64,000 nucleotides of DNA from Ignelater luminosus (taxonomy: Eukaryota > Arthropoda > Insecta > Coleoptera > Elateridae). The stretch spans positions 62,001 through 126,000 of the forward strand of contig VTPC01001060.1 of NCBI GenBank assembly GCA_011009095.1. The letters run 5' to 3'. The notes under the pieces were generated by a model. It ran no database searches. It was not told the DNA's origin and saw nothing but the letters and a program-made list of their open reading frames with translations. The translations under genes were made by a program, and so were the position numbers. This document shows, one piece after another, positions 59,675 through 64,000 of this stretch (positions within the stretch are counted from its first letter, which is position 1; each line of letters opens with the position of its first letter).

Positions 59675-59680
59675 AATAAA
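59675..59680 (+). promoter_or_regulatory. Poly(A) signal of virilizer
   Basis: AATAAA 178 bases after the stop codon, followed by A-rich DNA. Confidence 0.6.
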
Positions 59681-59786
59681 AATTAAAAAAACAAATGAAA
59701 AATTCGTTTCTTTAGTTATTTTCAACTGTTTGCAGAAACATTTTAAGCTATTTTGTCATCGAGTTCTAATGGGACAGTTGGTTTAA

Positions 59787-60177
59787 CCTTTTAAGTACTC
59801 GTGTAGGGCCTTTCAGGCCCCAAGTGTATTTTAAACTTAAAAATATTTTTTGTTTTTTTGCTAGGCTATTGTGCAATTATGTAATCTTCAAACACATATT
59901 TTTGTGAATCAACTAGCATGTTAACTACTAAATACCTTGCTTTATTTGAAGTAAATAAATACAATAGTGCACAACCTAGCCCATTGAAAACTATGTTGTG
60001 AATGTTATAGTAATTAAGTTCTTATGCTATAAGCTGTATCGTTTCATATCTAATAGAAAATAAAATATTTTTGATACCAAAGGAAAAAAAGTGTAACACT
60101 AGTAATAGTCATTGGGGCCTCCGAGGCCCCACACAAGCACTTAGGTACTATATAAAGTTAACACGAGTAGTTAAAGG
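59787..60177. mobile_element. piggyBac-like MITE, 391 bp, TTAA duplications
   Basis: TTAA at 59783-59786 and 60178-60181 flank ends CCTTTTAAGTACTCGTGT and (reverse strand) CCTTTAACTACTCGTGTT, which match over about 18-20 bp with small gaps. TTAA targets and CCY/RGG ends are piggyBac hallmarks. Inside each end is a GC-rich partial palindrome (gggcctttcaggcccc at 59806; ggggcctccgaggcccc at 60115). It encodes no transposase. It sits about 100 bases beyond the virilizer poly(A) signal. Confidence 0.85.
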
Positions 60178-60402
60178 TTAATAAATTTTCACACACAAGC
60201 CTTGAGCTCTCTTATGTATCTTAGTTAATCAAATAAACAGTTTTGTCAAATTTTATATTTAATTACATTACACAAAATATAAACATCTATCTACTCAAAA
60301 TCTTAATGTTTTCTTTTTTACAAACACATTAGCACTTTGGCATTTCTTTATAATAATAATAATAAACTATACAAGTAATTTAACAATAAGTATTATCTAT
60401 TT

Positions 60403-60621
60403 TTATACCATAATATAAAACGTATACATTAACAAGGTCCCAATAACTGAAAAGCTAAAAAATCCACAAATTCCCAAAACCACAGTTGGTGGTGATAATT
60501 TTAAAGGATTGTCATCTGCTAGTGGCAATACAGGTACTATCATTAAGTGGAAAAATAAGTACGCTAAGATACAACAACTCACTAAAAGACCCACAGTACC
60601 TATACTTTTATCGCTAACCAT
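60403..60621 (-). CDS. Small two-pass membrane protein, possibly DPM2-like
   Basis: ATG at 60621 gives 72 aa; an upstream in-frame TTG is not a eukaryotic start and a TGA lies just before it. Two hydrophobic spans (about 7-30 and 45-70) are joined by a short loop with L-P-L-A-D-D and P-P. The order G-L-L, Y/F-rich span, L-P-x-x-D, P-P, second span resembles DPM2, the small regulatory subunit of dolichol-phosphate-mannose synthase in the ER (human 84 aa), but identity is low and I cannot exclude another small ER or mitochondrial membrane protein. A short upstream ORF overlaps the start by four bases (ATGA). The gene diverges from the MCRIP2-like gene. Confidence 0.6.
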   Translation of the reverse strand: MVSDKSIGTVGLLVSCCILAYLFFHLMIVPVLPLADDNPLKLSPPTVVLGICGFFSFSVIGTLLMYTFYIMV

Positions 60622-61267
60622 TTCATTCAAACTTAAAACATAAATTCATAAAAATATTTGGCTTTAGATGTTGCTCTCACTGATATTATCACAGTCTTTA
60701 CAATCTAGAAATAATAATGTCTAAAATTGTTCATATTATGGATTGTTACGAAATTATTACGTCGATTCCATTGAAATTCTCACACGTTTCCCATTTCCAA
60801 TCGCCCAGCAATCATAAATTTGTAAAGCTTCATTAGACTAAGCAAATTTAAAATTTTAATAATCCATTTAAATAACAATAAACATCTTTTCCGGCCTTTA
60901 TTAAATAAAGGTTATGGAGGTTATGTCCAATGTCTAAATTAGTGTCATTTAAAAATTGCCAAAAATAAAAAAAACCCTACATATAATAATTATCAGTTCT
61001 TATATCGAATTTCTATTATACACACGTAAAGCATTTTAACTCTATTTTATCTTCTATTTGTGTTTTAAAAGTTATTTCAGTTTTTTTAAATGACTTTAAT
61101 TAAAAATTAGATAAAAAGATGATTGCACAAGTATAACATTAATTAAAAGTTATTGTATGATAAATGATAAACTACACTATAATCAGTTTATTGCACCACA
61201 TAATTTGGAACTTGGAAGTTACTTAAATTAAACAAAAATAAAATTATTCGTTTTCTAATTACTGAAG
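60622..61267. other. Interval between divergent small genes
   Basis: AT-rich, with a CCAAT on the plus strand near 60797. Probably holds both promoters; nothing else visible. Confidence 0.4.
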
Positions 61268-62098
61268 ATGTATAACATTAAAGGTCCTAGTAAGATTGTT
61301 GCCAAGACTACAAGGAGGGGTATCCTTAATATTAATTAGCATTATATATTGGTTTCATCATAATCGAATATGTTTCAGGTATTTCACAAAACATAGAAAG
61401 TTTTCGTGATACATCAAAAAACACGAAGTCATTAGATGCCAATGATAATGAAATAGTAAAGTAAGTTTTATAATAAAGTATAAATTTCATCACACAGCAG
61501 TTTTTACTTTCTATATTGTTCAGCGGACCCAAACCAGTTTTTCATAATAATTCAAAACGAAGTCCATCAAGTCATCCCAGACAACAGGAATCAATAACTC
61601 CACAGCATGAGGAGATTATTAAATATATTCATGAGTGTGAGGATATTTGCATATAAAGATAATTAGTGAGATTTGGTTTTATAACCTCACTTTATTGCCT
61701 TACAAAATTTTTTAATTCTGATTAATCTTTATAGTTATTAAGTATAAATTGATAATCTTTATGGAGATTTAGTTTAATTAATTAAACTAGAAATGTGCAA
61801 TCAAAGCAATGGTTAAAAGTTAAAAATCATTTTTTAGCATGGTTATCAATAAGTGCCGATGCAGATAAAGGACGTGCACAAACAAACACAAATAAAAACT
61901 TTCATGGTAATTACTGTATAGTTTGTATATATGTATGTATAACAACACAGAGAATCCATTTTAGGTAACAGTTCTGTTATATATTATGAAGATGAACCCT
62001 GTCCGCATTTACAAAATTTTAAACCATTCGACTTGGAATCATGGTGGGGAAAACGTCTTTACACATTGATAACGAATTCTGTAAATGGGAATAATTAG
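61268..62098 (+). CDS. MCRIP2-like protein (MAPK-regulated corepressor-interacting family)
   Basis: Five small exons: 61268-61319, 61379-61460, 61524-61636, 61838-61906 and 61965-62098. Phases agree and sum to 450 bases, 149 aa. The start M-Y-N-I-K-G-P-S-K-I-V-A matches the start of human MCRIP2 (FAM195A). The middle carries K-R-S-P-S-S then P-Q-H-E-E-I-I-K-Y-I, like the conserved H-E-E-N-V-R-F motif, and exon 3 joins exon 4 to give H-E-S-W. The end L-Q-N-F-K-P-F-D-L-E-S-W-W is the family's C-terminal signature. Mammalian members associate with stress granules, and MCRIP1 binds the CtBP corepressor under ERK control. No catalytic domain. Every exon is shorter than 140 bases, so single-frame scans miss the gene. 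Confidence 0.93.
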
Positions 62099-62239
62099 AA
62101 GCAAGAAAAGACATATTTTTTTTAAGAACCCTGATTATTTTAGAATCATCTCGTTACCTAATATTAATGTGATTTTTGATATGGAACTTGAATTTAACTT
62201 GTGTTGAGGAATGTCTAGAAATGGATACTAAGTTATGAA

Positions 62240-62245
62240 AATAAA
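62240..62245 (+). promoter_or_regulatory. Poly(A) signal of the MCRIP2-like gene
   Basis: AATAAA 142 bases after the stop codon. Confidence 0.5.
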
Positions 62246-64000
62246 AACCAGTCTTATATTTAAAAAATAGTCCTATTAAAACAGATTTGAAGTGGTACTT
62301 ATTTTACCTATATACATTAGTACATATGGTCACTTGTATTTTGTCTACGCTGGCTTAAAATAGTTATAAGTTGTAAACTGCCAGTATTGAATTGTAGAAA
62401 TAAGAATATTTTTTGGTAAACAGAAGTAATATTATTTTGGATTTTCTGATCTTCATATCAAAACCTATTACCATATCAAAAAGAGTTATAGTGAAGTTTT
62501 GTAAATTGCTTGATTTTAGTAGTAGACTGATTAGAAATTAGTAATAAACAATTTTTTTCTGATAAAAAAAAAAGAACGAATAAAATGGAAACTCAATTTA
62601 TCTTCGAATTTATATTAAAATTTAAATGATGTTGTTTACATTTTAAGATGCAGGTCTTCCATGTAAATACATAAATATTGAGAAATGAATTCTAGAATTA
62701 AAAAAAAATTAATTCTGCTAATTAACATAAAATGTGCAAATAAATTATTTTTGTTTTGTTTGATGATGATCCTTCTAGTTATGTAAATTTGCTAGTCTAG
62801 TTAGATATTAAATTTGTAAAATTGTTGAATATTCTAATTCATTGTTACCTGCAAATTAAATAAAATTATTAGACTTACAACAATCATTTTAATTTGCTGT
62901 TCCAATGACGTAAATTGTGAAGTTGTTCCATCAGAGAAAATGTTGATAATTTCAGTATTGCCAGAGGAATAGTAATTTTTAGATAGGAAAAGATTCTGTC
63001 TAAGATGCCCAAGCTTCATGTGTTGCAATCATTGGATATGACAACAAAACTTTTAAAACAAGATAAAGCCTCTTTCAATGAGAATTTGTTTCTTTTTTCT
63101 GCTTTTTGTTTTTTATCCCCTGGTGTGTATCAACTGATATAAGTTTTATAAGAAGATTTTACATTTTCATCAAGATCTTGATTAGATTTTCTGTCGGAAT
63201 TGGTAAAGCTAATGGTAATAATCTACTTCATAACTCTCTACCAACTGACAAATTATTTCCTGTTTCATTCTTGGTGATTCTGGTAAATTACTACAAAGTG
63301 TTTTCATTGAATTTCCTAAGGATAATTCATTTTTGTACACTGGCATTAACAGAGAACTTGAAAAGTCAGATTTCACATTGCTAAATTCTTGCTGCTACTT
63401 CTTGTTTTTATGCAGTTTTTTTACACTTTCAGATTCCTTCAGCTTGAATTGTATTTTCTTTCTAATATTCAGTCACTTCAGTTTCTACCTTACATCTGTA
63501 CAGCTTTTTCCTCAAGTCTGTCCTTTTGATCTCTAGATCACTATTTATTTTGGTTCTCCTTTCCATTTTTCCTTTATTTGTTAATGCCATCTAAGATTGT
63601 CCTTAAATTTACAGAACTTTCAATTTAGAACTTTGTTTCTGCTTACCTTATTAATATGGCAAGCAAATGCCGCACAACTTGACAAGACCCTTTAAAGTGC
63701 CATGTACTGATTTACTTAAAAATACTTTTGATTTTTTGTGAATAAATCGACAAAACTTTATTAAAAAGCTTCTAATCTTTACTATTACATTTATTCTAAA
63801 TTCATATAATTTAGTAATTCAAGATCGGAAACTGAAATTGTGTTATTTTGGTCAATAACGTTATCACAGCTTTATGACTAATCTAACTTATTAGTTATAC
63901 TTATAACTCGATCCTAAAATGGTATTTTCTAAGGCACCGGTTAAACTTTGAATAACAATTTTCGTACAAATTAAATAAGAAAAAAGGAAGGCTAGCTCAT
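62246..64000. other. Intergenic AT-rich DNA, no gene seen
   Basis: Only short frames without motifs or splice support. The tail of this stretch may belong to a gene beyond the window, but nothing shows it. Confidence 0.55.

Noticed and set aside
60622-60630. TTG start three codons upstream in the small membrane protein
   Set aside because: An ATG follows at 60621 with a stop upstream, so ATG is the natural start.

Overview
This window reads as nuclear DNA of an insect. It is AT-rich, its genes are split by spliceosomal introns with GT/AG ends (the introns inside the compact genes are roughly 50-140 bp), and it carries insect-type transposons (an irritans-like mariner, a Jockey-like retroposon, a piggyBac-like MITE) with GC-rich patches in an AT-rich background. 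That patchiness would suit Hymenoptera, but the order is a guess. I see no bacterial, viral or organellar genes.

Left half (1-38.5 kb), sparse. A TMEM200-family membrane-protein gene lies on the minus strand (six coding exons, 13884 down to 5778, 472 aa). Its 6.2-kb second intron holds an antisense tRNA-Thr(UGU) gene and a possible small secreted-protein exon. A GC/CpG-richer segment at 14.6-15.5 kb ends in a plus-strand first coding exon (15352-15477). Its phase and cysteine-rich sequence suggest it joins, over about 21.5 kb, to the large membrane-dipeptidase exon at 36991-38373. The long interval contains a nearly intact mariner with a one-base frameshift, a pogo/Tigger relic, an old 0.9-kb tandem duplication, several degenerate minisatellites and one doubtful two-exon minus-strand gene.

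Middle (38.5-46.3 kb): intergenic, with a very AT-rich block, a short MITE candidate, imperfect repeats and a GC-rich island.

Right half (46.3-62.2 kb), compact and well supported. NUDCD1 (568 aa, plus) converges tail-to-tail on SDR39U1 (310 aa, minus). SDR39U1 shares a roughly 480-bp divergent promoter interval with virilizer (plus, nine exons, 1851 aa), the large scaffold of the m6A methyltransferase complex. Intron 4 of virilizer carries an antisense Jockey-like retroposon relic that is itself interrupted by a long-inverted-repeat element with a TATA target duplication. Downstream are a piggyBac-like MITE with TTAA duplications, a 72-aa two-pass membrane protein (DPM2-like, tentative) and a five-exon MCRIP2-like gene (149 aa).

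The genes are housekeeping or regulatory and do not form an operon or one pathway. I found no convincing undescribed system. The most useful results are reconstructed gene models, nested transposons and several undocumented repeats. All homology calls rest on motif and sequence recognition without database searches.
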